A stretch of DNA of 64,000 nucleotides, from contig NZ_JAOYOD010000001.1 of the NCBI RefSeq assembly GCF_025833875.1, positions 4,914,501 to 4,978,500 on the forward strand. Direction: 5' to 3'. This stretch comes from Reichenbachiella ulvae. GTDB taxonomy: Bacteria; Bacteroidota; Bacteroidia; Cytophagales; Cyclobacteriaceae. Every line of letters begins with the position of its first letter. Position 1 is the stretch's first letter. A program made the position numbers and the translations under genes. Below are positions 28,772-38,366 of the stretch, piece after piece. Below the pieces are notes generated by a model. It was not told the DNA's origin. It ran no database searches and saw only the letters and a program-made list of their open reading frames with translations.

Positions 28772-31700
28772 ATGAGGAGGATTCTACTTATTTGTTTCAT
28801 GTTGTTGTCTGCGCTAGTTACTGAGTCGTGGGCACAAGATCGTACAGTATCTGGTAAAGTAACAGATGATGCTGGCGAAGCAATCCCTGGAGCTAACATT
28901 ATTCTCAAGGGAAGTACTACAGGTACCACATCTGATATAGATGGTAACTGGAAATTGAGTGTTCCATCTGATGGTGGGATTTTAATATTTTCATTTGTGG
29001 GTATGGCTGCCCAGGAAGTTGAGATTGGATCTCGATCTGTTATCGATGTGGCCATGGCAGCAGATGCAAAGCAACTAGAGGAGTTAGTTGTAACTGCAAT
29101 GGGTGTATCTAGAGAGAAGGCTTCTCTTGGTTATGCACAACAATCATTGAGCAATGAAGATGTAAGTCGAGTAAAGACAGACAACATCATTGGGTCATTA
29201 TCAGGTAAAGCTGCTGGTGTAAATGTGCGTCAAACTACTACGATGGGTGGTTCTGCAGTAATAAATATCAGAGGTAACTCATCTATTACTGATAATGCTC
29301 CATTATTTGTAATTGACGGTATTCCAGTTCAAAATAAAACTAGAAACACGGGTGTTCAGGCGCAAGGTAGAAGAGGTTATGATTATGGTAATCCTGCTTC
29401 TGATATTAACCCTGAGGACATTGAGTCCATGTCTATTCTGAAAGGTGCTGCTGCAACTGCGTTGTACGGTGCTCGTGGACAGAATGGTGTCATCTTGATC
29501 ACTACTAAAAAAGGTAAGTCTGGAAAGGGTATTGGAGTTGAGATTTCTACAGGTGTATCTGTAGGTTATATCAACAAAAACACATTTGCTGAGTACCAAG
29601 ATGAGTATGGTGCTGGATATGGTCCATATTATGGATCATCTACTCCTAATGGTGCCATGTACGAAATTGATATCAATGGTGATGGTACCGATGACTTGGT
29701 AGTGCCAACTACTGAGGATGCTTCTTATGGTGATCCATTGGATGGAAGTATTGTAGGTTACCAGTGGGATTCATTTGTTCCTGGAGAGGAAAACTTCGGT
29801 CAAGCTTATGCTTACGAGGCTGGAAAAACAACTCCAGTAGACTTTTTTGAGTCTCAAGTGATCTCAAATACTAACGTTGCTTTTTCTGGAGGAAACGAAA
29901 ATGCTACTTTCAGACTGAGCTACACGAATTTGAATCAAGATGATATTCTTCCAAATAGTAATTTGGTTAAGAATACAGTTAGCTTCAACGGTACAGCTAA
30001 CTTGGGTTCTAAATTGAAAACTGATGTAATGTTCCAATATAGTAACCATGATTTGACTGGTGGTTTCTCTACTGGATACAGTGACAACTTGATGTCTCAA
30101 TTCCGTCAGTGGTGGCAAGTAAACGTTGATGTTAAGCAACTTGAGGACGTTTATAAGAGAACTGGATTGAACTATACTTGGAATGGTGCTAGCCATGACA
30201 CGCCTTTAACTCCAATCTACTGGGACAACCCATATTGGACGAGATATGAGAACTACAATACTCAGGTTAGAGATAGAGTTCTATCTAAAGTAGGTATCAA
30301 TTACCAATTCAATGATTGGTTGTCTTTCTCAGGTAGAGCATCTGTTGATAACTATTCAGAATTGAGAGAAGAAAGAAGAGCAGTAGGAAGTATTGCAGCT
30401 GAATTCGGTGTGAATTTAACTGATGAATCTTCTGGATACGCTAGAACAGACATCGAGGCGTCTGAGTGGAATTACAATGGTATGTTAAATTTCAACAAGA
30501 ATGTAACTGATGATTTGAACGTGGCTGGACTTGTTGGATTTAATCTTCAGAAGGAAAGCTATGAAAGTTCATTTGGATCAACAAGTGGTGGTTTGGCCGT
30601 GCCAGGTTTATACTCTTTGAGTAATTCTGTTTCTAACAACCCTTTCCCTGTTGAGACGCTGTATGAGAAAGAAATCTATGGTTACTTTGGTAGTTTAAGT
30701 TTAGGTTTCAAGAATATGCTCTATTTGGATGGTAATTATAGAATTGATGTTTCTTCGGCATTACCTAGAGAAAACAGACAATATGATTACTGGGGAACTA
30801 GTTTGAGTTTCTTGTTCTCAGAAGTACTTGACGTAAGCTGGATGGATTTCGGTAAAGTTAGAGCGAGTTATGGTACTGTAGGTAACGATACAAGAGCGCT
30901 AAGAGTATTCGATACATATTTGAGAAATGATAATTTCGGATTAGCAACTTCTGCTTCTCTTAGAAATACAAAAAATAATGTAAACCTTAGACCAGAGTTA
31001 ACTACTGAAGTTGAATTTGGTGTGGCTGGTGCATTCTTAGATAACAGAGTAAGTGTTGACTTTGCTTGGTACAACAGAGAGACTACTGATCAATTGATGC
31101 CAGTAGAGGTTTCGAGAGCTACAGGTTACTCTAGTAAATTTATCAATGTTGGTACTATCCAAAATAAAGGTATAGAATTAGTGTTGTCTGGCGATGTAGT
31201 TAGAACGCAAGATTTCAAATATAACCTTACATTTAACTTCACTAGAAACAGAAATAAGGTGCTTGATTTGAATGATGACAATGGTAACGAAACTGATAAT
31301 TATACTATTCAAAGTTACCAAGGTGGTATTTCTTCTAACGCAACTGTAGGTCAGCCTTTAGGTGTGTTGAGAGGTACTGGATTCTCTTACCACGAAAATG
31401 GTGGTAAAATTGTTAACTCTAGTGGATACTATGTAGCTGAAGCTGACCAGATCATTGGGGATCCAAACCCTGATTATACTATGGGCTTCAATAACTCTCT
31501 GTCTTATAAAGGTGTAACCTTAGGATTCTTAATTGATGTTTCTCAGGGTGGAGATGTTTATTCTCTTGATATGCACTATGGTCAAGGTACTGGAGTATTA
31601 GCTCACACAGCTGGAAACAATGAATTAGGCAATCCAAAAAGAGATCCTGTAACTGGTGATAACACTAGTGGAGGTATTTTGAATAAAGGGGTACAGGCAG

Positions 31701-32041
31701 ACGGTTCTGAAAATACAATTAGAGCTCGTGCAGATTACTACGGTGGTGCTTACTACTGGGGTAATTCATCTAGAAACCCAGCTTCTTTGACAGTATATGA
31801 TGCATCATATGTGAAATTGAGAGAGTTGAGATTGACTTACAGCTTGCCTGAAAAACTAGTTGGGTCTTGGTCTCAAGGTGTTGATCTTTCATTGGTGGGA
31901 AGAAACCTTTGGATTATTCACAAAAACACTCCTTATGCGGATCCAGAATCTGGACTAGGCGGACAGTTCTCACAAGGGTATTTGTCAGGTGCTTATCCAG
32001 CTGTTAGATCAGTAGGTTTCGATGTGAAATTCAAATTTTAA
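28772..32041 (+). CDS. SusC/RagA-type TonB-linked outer membrane transporter (susC2)
   Basis: 1089 residues. Signal peptide and carboxypeptidase-like domain nearly identical to susC1, TonB-box-like LVVTAMG near 110, plug with INIRGNSSITDNAPLFVIDGI and ILKGAAATALYGARGQNGV, a long barrel, and the terminal RSVGFDVKFKF. A DINGDGTDDL stretch near residue 300 resembles a calcium-binding loop. The barrel is not close to susC1 or susC3. susD2 begins 11 nt later. Substrate unknown. Confidence 0.95.
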   Translation: MRRILLICFMLLSALVTESWAQDRTVSGKVTDDAGEAIPGANIILKGSTTGTTSDIDGNWKLSVPSDGGILIFSFVGMAAQEVEIGSRSVIDVAMAADAKQLEELVVTAMGVSREKASLGYAQQSLSNEDVSRVKTDNIIGSLSGKAAGVNVRQTTTMGGSAVINIRGNSSITDNAPLFVIDGIPVQNKTRNTGVQAQGRRGYDYGNPASDINPEDIESMSILKGAAATALYGARGQNGVILITTKKGKSGKGIGVEISTGVSVGYINKNTFAEYQDEYGAGYGPYYGSSTPNGAMYEIDINGDGTDDLVVPTTEDASYGDPLDGSIVGYQWDSFVPGEENFGQAYAYEAGKTTPVDFFESQVISNTNVAFSGGNENATFRLSYTNLNQDDILPNSNLVKNTVSFNGTANLGSKLKTDVMFQYSNHDLTGGFSTGYSDNLMSQFRQWWQVNVDVKQLEDVYKRTGLNYTWNGASHDTPLTPIYWDNPYWTRYENYNTQVRDRVLSKVGINYQFNDWLSFSGRASVDNYSELREERRAVGSIAAEFGVNLTDESSGYARTDIEASEWNYNGMLNFNKNVTDDLNVAGLVGFNLQKESYESSFGSTSGGLAVPGLYSLSNSVSNNPFPVETLYEKEIYGYFGSLSLGFKNMLYLDGNYRIDVSSALPRENRQYDYWGTSLSFLFSEVLDVSWMDFGKVRASYGTVGNDTRALRVFDTYLRNDNFGLATSASLRNTKNNVNLRPELTTEVEFGVAGAFLDNRVSVDFAWYNRETTDQLMPVEVSRATGYSSKFINVGTIQNKGIELVLSGDVVRTQDFKYNLTFNFTRNRNKVLDLNDDNGNETDNYTIQSYQGGISSNATVGQPLGVLRGTGFSYHENGGKIVNSSGYYVAEADQIIGDPNPDYTMGFNNSLSYKGVTLGFLIDVSQGGDVYSLDMHYGQGTGVLAHTAGNNELGNPKRDPVTGDNTSGGILNKGVQADGSENTIRARADYYGGAYYWGNSSRNPASLTVYDASYVKLRELRLTYSLPEKLVGSWSQGVDLSLVGRNLWIIHKNTPYADPESGLGGQFSQGYLSGAYPAVRSVGFDVKFKF

Positions 32042-32052
32042 TTAATTAGAAT

Positions 32053-33678
32053 ATGAAAAAAATATTATATACACTACTGCTTGCATCTACTGTGTTTGTG
32101 AGCTGTGATGATAGATTGGATGAGTTGAATACGGATAAAAAGAATCCATCAACTTTTCCTCCAGAGGCCTTGTTTGCTTCTGCTACTAGAGAAGTAGTAG
32201 ACAATATTGTGAGCATGAGCGTGAATGACAATCCATTTAGATTGTATTCTCAAATGTGGGCTCAAACTACGTATCCTGACGAAAGTCAGTATACTATGAC
32301 TGCCAGAGAGATACCTTTAAGTATTTATACTAATCAGTACAGAGATGTTTTGATTGATCTAAAGGATTCTAAAACTGGAATACAGGCTCAATTAGATGAT
32401 CCTACTAATGTGATCCCAGAGCAAACATTGCGTAACCAAATGGCAGTTATCGATATTTTGATGGGTTATACTTACATCACTTTGGTTGATATTTTTGGTG
32501 ATGTGCCTTATTCTGAGGCTTTGGATCCAGATAATTTAGATCCAGTATATGATGATGCAAGATCTATTTACAATTCGGTAGAAGACATCTTAACTACATC
32601 TAGTACTTTACTTGCTGCCAATACAGCCGCAGGTGGATTTGGTTCTTCTGATTTGGTTTATGGTGGAGATGTGGATGCTTGGGCTACATTTGCGAACTCA
32701 ATTAAATTGAGAATGGCAATGAAATTAGCTGATGTTGATGCTGCAACTTCAATTGCTTGGGCTAATGAGGCTATGGCTGCAGGAGTTATTTCTACTAATG
32801 CTCAGAATTTTTCAATGGCTTACCAGGGATCTTCACCAAACTCAAGCCCACTGCATGAGGATTTAGTATTAAGTGGACGTGCTGATTTTGTTGCGTCTAA
32901 CACTTTAGTAGATGCTTTGAATGAAAGATTGGACCCAAGATTGATGACATTCACAAGAAATCCAATTGATTATGGCTGGAATGTAGATGACAATGGAATG
33001 GCTCAGGATTCAACATTCACTTCTAATATGATCATTGAATACTATGATGAAGATGGTGAAATGACCAGTAGAGACTTTATGGTAGCTCCATTTACTTTAG
33101 CTGCTGCTGATTCGGCAACTCTAGGTGAAGTGACTATGTATAAAGGAGGGACTTATGGTGATGCCAATGCTTACTCTACCAATTCTCAAGTTGGGGATAT
33201 ATTACATACACCTTCTTATCCTGGTACGCTTTACAATGCTGCAGAGACTCATTTCTTGATGGCCGAAATGATAGAAAGAGGTGGTTATACTGTGGCAGGA
33301 ACTGCTGAAGCTCATTATAATGCTGCTATTACAGCTTCATTTGATCAATGGGGTGTTGCAGGTGTTGCTACTTATTTGGCGAGACCAGAGGTGGCATACA
33401 CTACTGCTGATGGTGGATCTGGTGATTGGAAACAAATCATTGGTACTCAAATGTGGTTAGGGTTATACAACCAAGGTTTAGAGGGTTGGTCTACATGGAG
33501 AAGATTAGATTTTGATGGATTTACTCCTCCTCCAGGAATGACCATGGCTGATATTCCAAATCGTATGACTTATCCTTTGAGAGAGGCGACATTGAATGGA
33601 ACTTCATTAGCAGCTGCTCAAGCTAAGCTTACAGGAGGTGATGAGGCTTCATCTAAGATTTTCTGGGATGTGAATTAA
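32053..33678 (+). CDS. SusD-like surface lipoprotein (susD2)
   Basis: 541 residues. Lipobox FVSC (Cys18) followed by DDRLDE, the surface-export pattern. It belongs to the SusD-like_2 group: MGYTYITLVDIFGDVPYSEAL, DAWATFANSIKLRMAMKLAD, ETHFLMAEMIERGGY and QGLEGWSTWRRLDFDGF. It pairs with susC2 as the lid and binding component. A strong terminator follows 23 nt after the stop. Confidence 0.93.
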   Translation: MKKILYTLLLASTVFVSCDDRLDELNTDKKNPSTFPPEALFASATREVVDNIVSMSVNDNPFRLYSQMWAQTTYPDESQYTMTAREIPLSIYTNQYRDVLIDLKDSKTGIQAQLDDPTNVIPEQTLRNQMAVIDILMGYTYITLVDIFGDVPYSEALDPDNLDPVYDDARSIYNSVEDILTTSSTLLAANTAAGGFGSSDLVYGGDVDAWATFANSIKLRMAMKLADVDAATSIAWANEAMAAGVISTNAQNFSMAYQGSSPNSSPLHEDLVLSGRADFVASNTLVDALNERLDPRLMTFTRNPIDYGWNVDDNGMAQDSTFTSNMIIEYYDEDGEMTSRDFMVAPFTLAAADSATLGEVTMYKGGTYGDANAYSTNSQVGDILHTPSYPGTLYNAAETHFLMAEMIERGGYTVAGTAEAHYNAAITASFDQWGVAGVATYLARPEVAYTTADGGSGDWKQIIGTQMWLGLYNQGLEGWSTWRRLDFDGFTPPPGMTMADIPNRMTYPLREATLNGTSLAAAQAKLTGGDEASSKIFWDVN

Positions 33679-33701
33679 TTCATTTTCAAATAATAATATT
33701 G

Positions 33702-33731
33702 AAAACCTGCACCATTGGTGCAGGTTTTTTT
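33702..33731 (+). terminator. Terminator of the susC2-susD2 operon
   Basis: Perfect stem AAACCTGCACC / GGTGCAGGTTT with a three-base loop, followed by T7. An alternative longer start of susC3 at 33715 would lie inside this hairpin and is rejected. Confidence 0.95.
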
Positions 33732-33825
33732 ATGTCCAAATTTTCTATGGAAAGGAATAAGGGTATTTGATCGCTTAGGTTTTATAGGACTGTTAAATCA
33801 ATTGTTCTATTTAAATCTAAGCGAT

Positions 33826-36800
33826 ATGAGAAACATTCTACTTAGTTTATTATTTGTTGCGCTTGGGATTTCTTCAGCTTTTGCTCAGGACAGGACCATT
33901 TCGGGTCGTGTCACTGATGGAGAAGAAGCACTCCCTGGTGTAAATGTTATCCTAAAAGGCACCTCTCGTGGTGTTACTACGGATATTGATGGTAATTATC
34001 GAATTGCTGTGCCAGGCGATGGAGGCGTCTTGGTGTTTTCATATATAGGTATGATGACACAGGAAGCCGAGATAGGTGCCAGGTCTGTTATTGATGTGGA
34101 AATGTCCGCTGATGCTAAACAGCTGACAGAAGTGGTTGTCGTGGGCTATGGTACTCAGCTGAAACAAGACCTGACAGGTAATATTGCCAGTGTATCTAGT
34201 GAGGATATTCAGAATATTCCCGTTAATAGTTTTGAGTCTGCGATTCAAGGGAAGACTTCAGGTGTATTCATTGAGAAGGCGAGTGGCAAGTTAGGTGAAG
34301 GGATCAAGATGCGCGTTCGTGGTACTTCTTCCATTTCGGGTAACAATCAGCCACTTTATGTAATCGATGGTATTCCAATCACTACTGAAGACCAATCGAT
34401 CAATAACAACCAACCTACGAACCCATTGGCTGATATCAATTTCAATGATATCGAATCGATTGAAGTACTCAAAGATGCCTATGCCTCTTCCATTTACGGA
34501 TCAAGAGCTTCGAATGGAGTCGTTCTGATTACTACAAAAAGAGGTAAATCAGGAAAACCTCAGATTAACATAAGCTATCAGGTGGGTACTTCCCAACCTG
34601 CTCGTCTCAGAGAATGGATGAATGCGGAAGAATATCGTGAGATCTACACAGAGGCTACTTTGCGATATCTTGGTGTTGATCCAGTTACGGCGACTGTTGA
34701 GGATGTGACAGATGCTCAGGAGTTCCTAGAGGCGGTTTTAGTTGATGGTTTTGCTAGTGATATGGAAACTGATACCGATTGGCAGTCTGAGGCTTTTGCA
34801 GATGATGCAGGATTTAGTCAACTAGACGTAAATATGAGTGGTGGAAACGATGCAACACAGTATTATGCAGGTGTCTCTTACAATGATCAGAGAGGTATCT
34901 TGATCGATAACAACTTTACCCGAGCGAGTGCAAGGTTAAATTTGGATCAGAAGGTAACTGATAAGCTGAAATTGGGAATGGGCCTAAATGTAGTTAGAAG
35001 TGAGCTGGATAGAGTTTCGAATGACAATGCTTTCGCTACTCCACTTCAGCTCATAGCTTTAGCTCCAACTCAGGCAGCCTATCTCGATGACGGTACAGCC
35101 AATCCAAATACGATCTATTATAATGGATTGACTGAAAGAGATAATTCTACGAATACAACGACCGTATTTAGAACTTTGGGCAACATCAATGCATCATACC
35201 AAATTGTAGATGGACTAACTGCCAGAGTAGAATATGGATTGGATATTCTGGATCAGCAAGAAGATGTCTACAAGGGGCGTGTAACACAGGATGGATCGCC
35301 TGGAGGTCAGGTGGATAGTCGTGCCGTAAGAGTGATTAACTACACCACTACAGGGACTCTGGATTATGCAAAGACATTTAGCGATAAGCATGCCATCAAT
35401 CTAATAGTTGGGTCAAGTTATCAAGAGTCAAATGATAATTCGTTGAGTCTTCAGGCGACAGGCTTTCCTACGGATGATTTGAATACTGTAGCGAGTGCTG
35501 CAGAGAATATCTATCAATATTCAAGTGCTGATGGATTTTCATTCCTTTCTTACTTCGGTAGGTTTAACTATAAGCTGAACAATAGGTATCTAGTAGGTTT
35601 TAGTGGTCGAATGGATGGTTCATCTAAGTTTGGTGAAAATAATCGCTATGGCTTCTTTCCTGCTGCCTCTGCAGGTTGGATCGTGTCTGAGGAATCATTT
35701 TTGGCAGGAAATAGCCTGTTGAGTTTCTTAAAATTGAGAGCGAGTTATGGTTTAACTGGCAATGCACCTTCTGCCAATAGAGCTCATTTGGGAACCTATG
35801 CCGGCGCACCTTACACTACTACTTCAGGTTTGAGACCTTGGGCTTTGGCCAACCCTGATTTGAAATGGGAGAAAACAGCTCAACTGAATATTGGGATTGA
35901 TTTTGGGTTATTCAACGATAGAATTACTATCGAAGGAGATTACTACATCAAAAACACTACGGATTTATTGTTAAGTAGGCCGATTCCTGCTATATCCGGT
36001 TACAATTCGATTTTTGAAAATGTTGGTGAACTGAACAACAAGGGATTTGAACTTGTTTTGAACACTCAAAATTTGGTGGGTGAGTTTACCTGGTCTACCA
36101 GTTTCAATATAGCGGTCAATAAGAACGAAATCACCAAGCTCAATAGTGATTCAGATATTATTTCGGGACGAAATAGGGTACGGTTAGGTGAGTCAATTGG
36201 TGTGTTTGTAGCTAGAGAATATGCAGGTGTTAATCCAGATAATGGGGATGCTTTGTATTTCGTGAATAGGGAGCCTACGCAAACAGAAATTGACAATGGA
36301 ACTGTGTTTACCGTAGATCACATCGGTGATGAATATGTCACTGCCAGCTACAATGCTGCTGAGGATGTGGTGATCGGTTCTCCAAATCCAGATTTCGTTG
36401 GGGGTCTAGATAACAAGCTGTCCTATAAAGGCATTGACTTAGGCTTCTTCTTGCAATTCGTCTATGGAAATGAAATTTATAACCAGGCGGGAATTTATCA
36501 GTCAAACAATGCTTCTGGTTTTGTGGATAATCAAACCAGAGACCAATTAGATAGGTGGATTCAACCAGGAGATATTACAGATGTGCCAAGGGCAGAGCTA
36601 GTTGGAGGAATTGGGGACAATCATTCTTCCAGATACCTGTCCGATGGGTCTTATTTGAGGTTGAAAACTGTCACCTTAGGATACACCCTTCCAGAAAATT
36701 GGATCAGCAAGGCACGACTGAGAAGTGCAAGAGTTTATGTGTCTGGTCAAAACCTTTTGACATTTACGAATTACGAAGGATGGGATCCTGAAGTGTCCTG

Positions 36801-36909
36801 GAGCGGAACTGGTAGAACGCCTACTACTGCTAATATTCTGCAGGGTGTGGATTTTTACACTGCACCACAAGCTCGCACAATCACATTTGGTATTAATATC
36901 GGAATTTAA
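33826..36909 (+). CDS. SusC/RagA-type TonB-linked outer membrane transporter (susC3)
   Basis: 1027 residues from ATG 33826, which begins a clean signal peptide (MRNILLSLLFVALGISSAFAQ). Carboxypeptidase-like domain, TonB-box-like VVVVGYGTQ, plug with IKMRVRGTSSISGNNQPLYV and DIESIEVLKDAYASSIYGSRASNG, and a large barrel. Unlike susC1 and susC2, the leader and N-terminus are only moderately similar to theirs, and the plug is of the classic RagA kind. Partner susD3 starts 11 nt later. Confidence 0.95.
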   Translation: MRNILLSLLFVALGISSAFAQDRTISGRVTDGEEALPGVNVILKGTSRGVTTDIDGNYRIAVPGDGGVLVFSYIGMMTQEAEIGARSVIDVEMSADAKQLTEVVVVGYGTQLKQDLTGNIASVSSEDIQNIPVNSFESAIQGKTSGVFIEKASGKLGEGIKMRVRGTSSISGNNQPLYVIDGIPITTEDQSINNNQPTNPLADINFNDIESIEVLKDAYASSIYGSRASNGVVLITTKRGKSGKPQINISYQVGTSQPARLREWMNAEEYREIYTEATLRYLGVDPVTATVEDVTDAQEFLEAVLVDGFASDMETDTDWQSEAFADDAGFSQLDVNMSGGNDATQYYAGVSYNDQRGILIDNNFTRASARLNLDQKVTDKLKLGMGLNVVRSELDRVSNDNAFATPLQLIALAPTQAAYLDDGTANPNTIYYNGLTERDNSTNTTTVFRTLGNINASYQIVDGLTARVEYGLDILDQQEDVYKGRVTQDGSPGGQVDSRAVRVINYTTTGTLDYAKTFSDKHAINLIVGSSYQESNDNSLSLQATGFPTDDLNTVASAAENIYQYSSADGFSFLSYFGRFNYKLNNRYLVGFSGRMDGSSKFGENNRYGFFPAASAGWIVSEESFLAGNSLLSFLKLRASYGLTGNAPSANRAHLGTYAGAPYTTTSGLRPWALANPDLKWEKTAQLNIGIDFGLFNDRITIEGDYYIKNTTDLLLSRPIPAISGYNSIFENVGELNNKGFELVLNTQNLVGEFTWSTSFNIAVNKNEITKLNSDSDIISGRNRVRLGESIGVFVAREYAGVNPDNGDALYFVNREPTQTEIDNGTVFTVDHIGDEYVTASYNAAEDVVIGSPNPDFVGGLDNKLSYKGIDLGFFLQFVYGNEIYNQAGIYQSNNASGFVDNQTRDQLDRWIQPGDITDVPRAELVGGIGDNHSSRYLSDGSYLRLKTVTLGYTLPENWISKARLRSARVYVSGQNLLTFTNYEGWDPEVSWSGTGRTPTTANILQGVDFYTAPQARTITFGINIGI

Positions 36910-36920
36910 AAATCGGAAAA

Positions 36921-38366
36921 ATGAAAAATATCAAGATATATATACTGGTAGTACTTGTCTTTACTCTTTCGTGTGATGATAAGTTGAATATAGAGCCTAG
37001 ACAAGTATTGGATTCTGACCTGGTTTGGGTAAATGAAGAGAATTTAGAGGCTGTGCTTTTCGGGGCATATGCAGGAATGAAAGGCACCTTCGGCAACAAT
37101 GAAGGTGGCGAAATGTATGGAGGGGATTATATGGTTTTTAGTGAAATGCTGGCCGCTACTGATGAAGTAGTTTGGGGTGGTTCCTTTACTGCTTATCGTG
37201 AAGTTTTCGATAAGGAGATCACAGTTACCAATACAGCGATTTCTCTCAATTGGATCAGAGCCTACGACGTGATCAATTCTGTGAATAATGTTTTGGCTCA
37301 CCTGGATTTAGCAGAAACGGATGAAAAACGTGATTGGATTGAAGGTCAGGCGCTGGCGATTCGTGGTATCATGTATTTCGAATTGCTAAGGTTTTGGGCC
37401 CAACCTTATGGTACTGGTTCTGAGGTTTCTGATCCAGGGGTTCCTTTGGTATTGACTCCTACGATCACAGTAGAAGATGCTGATGCTCTAATGGAGCAAG
37501 GTAGGTCTACCGTTGCAGCAGGCTATCAGCAGGTGCTGGACGATCTGTTGGAGGCTAAAGGTCTCATAGATGTGAGCTATGGTAAGAATGGGACGAGTAT
37601 CTCGACTTACACGGTTTCGGCGGTACTGTCCAGAGTGTATTTGCAACGCGGTGAATTTGCTTTGGCAGCTCAGGAAGCGGACAGAGTCATTCAAAGTGGA
37701 GAGTATACACTAGGAGATGACCCGATCAAAGCCTTCAATAATGTCTCCAATGGACCCGAAGATGTGTTTACCATCCAGCAGACTGCATTGAGTAATTCGG
37801 GGACTAGTAATGGTGGTTTAGCTACCTTTTATGCAAGGTTGTTTGGTAGCGGTCGGGGAGATGTACAAGTGCAAGCCACCCACTTTACAAATTATGAGAC
37901 TGGTGATTTAAGAAGTGGCCTACAGGATGACCTGTCAGACGAAGCAACTGCTGGTACGGTAACTGAAATGTACTACATAGGAGTAGGTGGACAAAATTCA
38001 GGTCAGATCCAATGCGCTAAATACCAGGACAGTGAAAGAAATATTCAGATTGTTCGATTACCTGAAATGTATTTGACTCGTGCGGAGGCAAACTTTGAAG
38101 CAGGAACCAATGTGGGTGCTACTCCATTAGCGGATATTAATGCGATTCGCAACCGTGCTGGATTGACTGATTTGACCACTGTTACCATTGATGAAATCAG
38201 ACTAGAAAGAATGCGGGAGTTAGCCTTTGAAGGTCATAAGTTGCATGATATCAAACGTTGGCAAATGTCAGTGGGTTCATTGCCTTATGATGCCAATGAG
38301 CTCGTGTTGCCTATTCCTCAAAGAGAGATTGAGATTTATGACATCCCTCAAAACGCGGGATATTAA
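36921..38366 (+). CDS. SusD/RagB family surface lipoprotein (susD3)
   Basis: 481 residues. Lipobox TLSC (Cys18) then DDKLN. This is the classical SusD_RagB group, unlike susD1 and susD2: QALAIRGIMYFELLRFWAQP, TYTVSAVLSRVYLQRGEFA, IVRLPEMYLTRAEANFEA, INAIRNRAGL, and the C-terminal ERMRELAFEGHKLHDIKRW and LPIPQREIEI. It should bind the ligand over SusC3. The end overlaps the start of the next gene, and a terminator hairpin begins a few bases after the stop. Confidence 0.95.
   Translation: MKNIKIYILVVLVFTLSCDDKLNIEPRQVLDSDLVWVNEENLEAVLFGAYAGMKGTFGNNEGGEMYGGDYMVFSEMLAATDEVVWGGSFTAYREVFDKEITVTNTAISLNWIRAYDVINSVNNVLAHLDLAETDEKRDWIEGQALAIRGIMYFELLRFWAQPYGTGSEVSDPGVPLVLTPTITVEDADALMEQGRSTVAAGYQQVLDDLLEAKGLIDVSYGKNGTSISTYTVSAVLSRVYLQRGEFALAAQEADRVIQSGEYTLGDDPIKAFNNVSNGPEDVFTIQQTALSNSGTSNGGLATFYARLFGSGRGDVQVQATHFTNYETGDLRSGLQDDLSDEATAGTVTEMYYIGVGGQNSGQIQCAKYQDSERNIQIVRLPEMYLTRAEANFEAGTNVGATPLADINAIRNRAGLTDLTTVTIDEIRLERMRELAFEGHKLHDIKRWQMSVGSLPYDANELVLPIPQREIEIYDIPQNAGY

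Noticed and set aside
29690..29730. DxNGDGxDD loop in susC2 as a calcium-regulated site
   Set aside because: Such Asp-rich loops are frequent in secreted Bacteroidota proteins; one copy alone is weak evidence.
33715..33825. Longer susC3 start
   Set aside because: It would begin inside the susD2 terminator and precede the signal peptide by 37 residues.
38227..38337. Longer start of the gene overlapping susD3
   Set aside because: It would place 37 non-signal residues, read out of frame through susD3, before a good signal peptide at ATG 38338.
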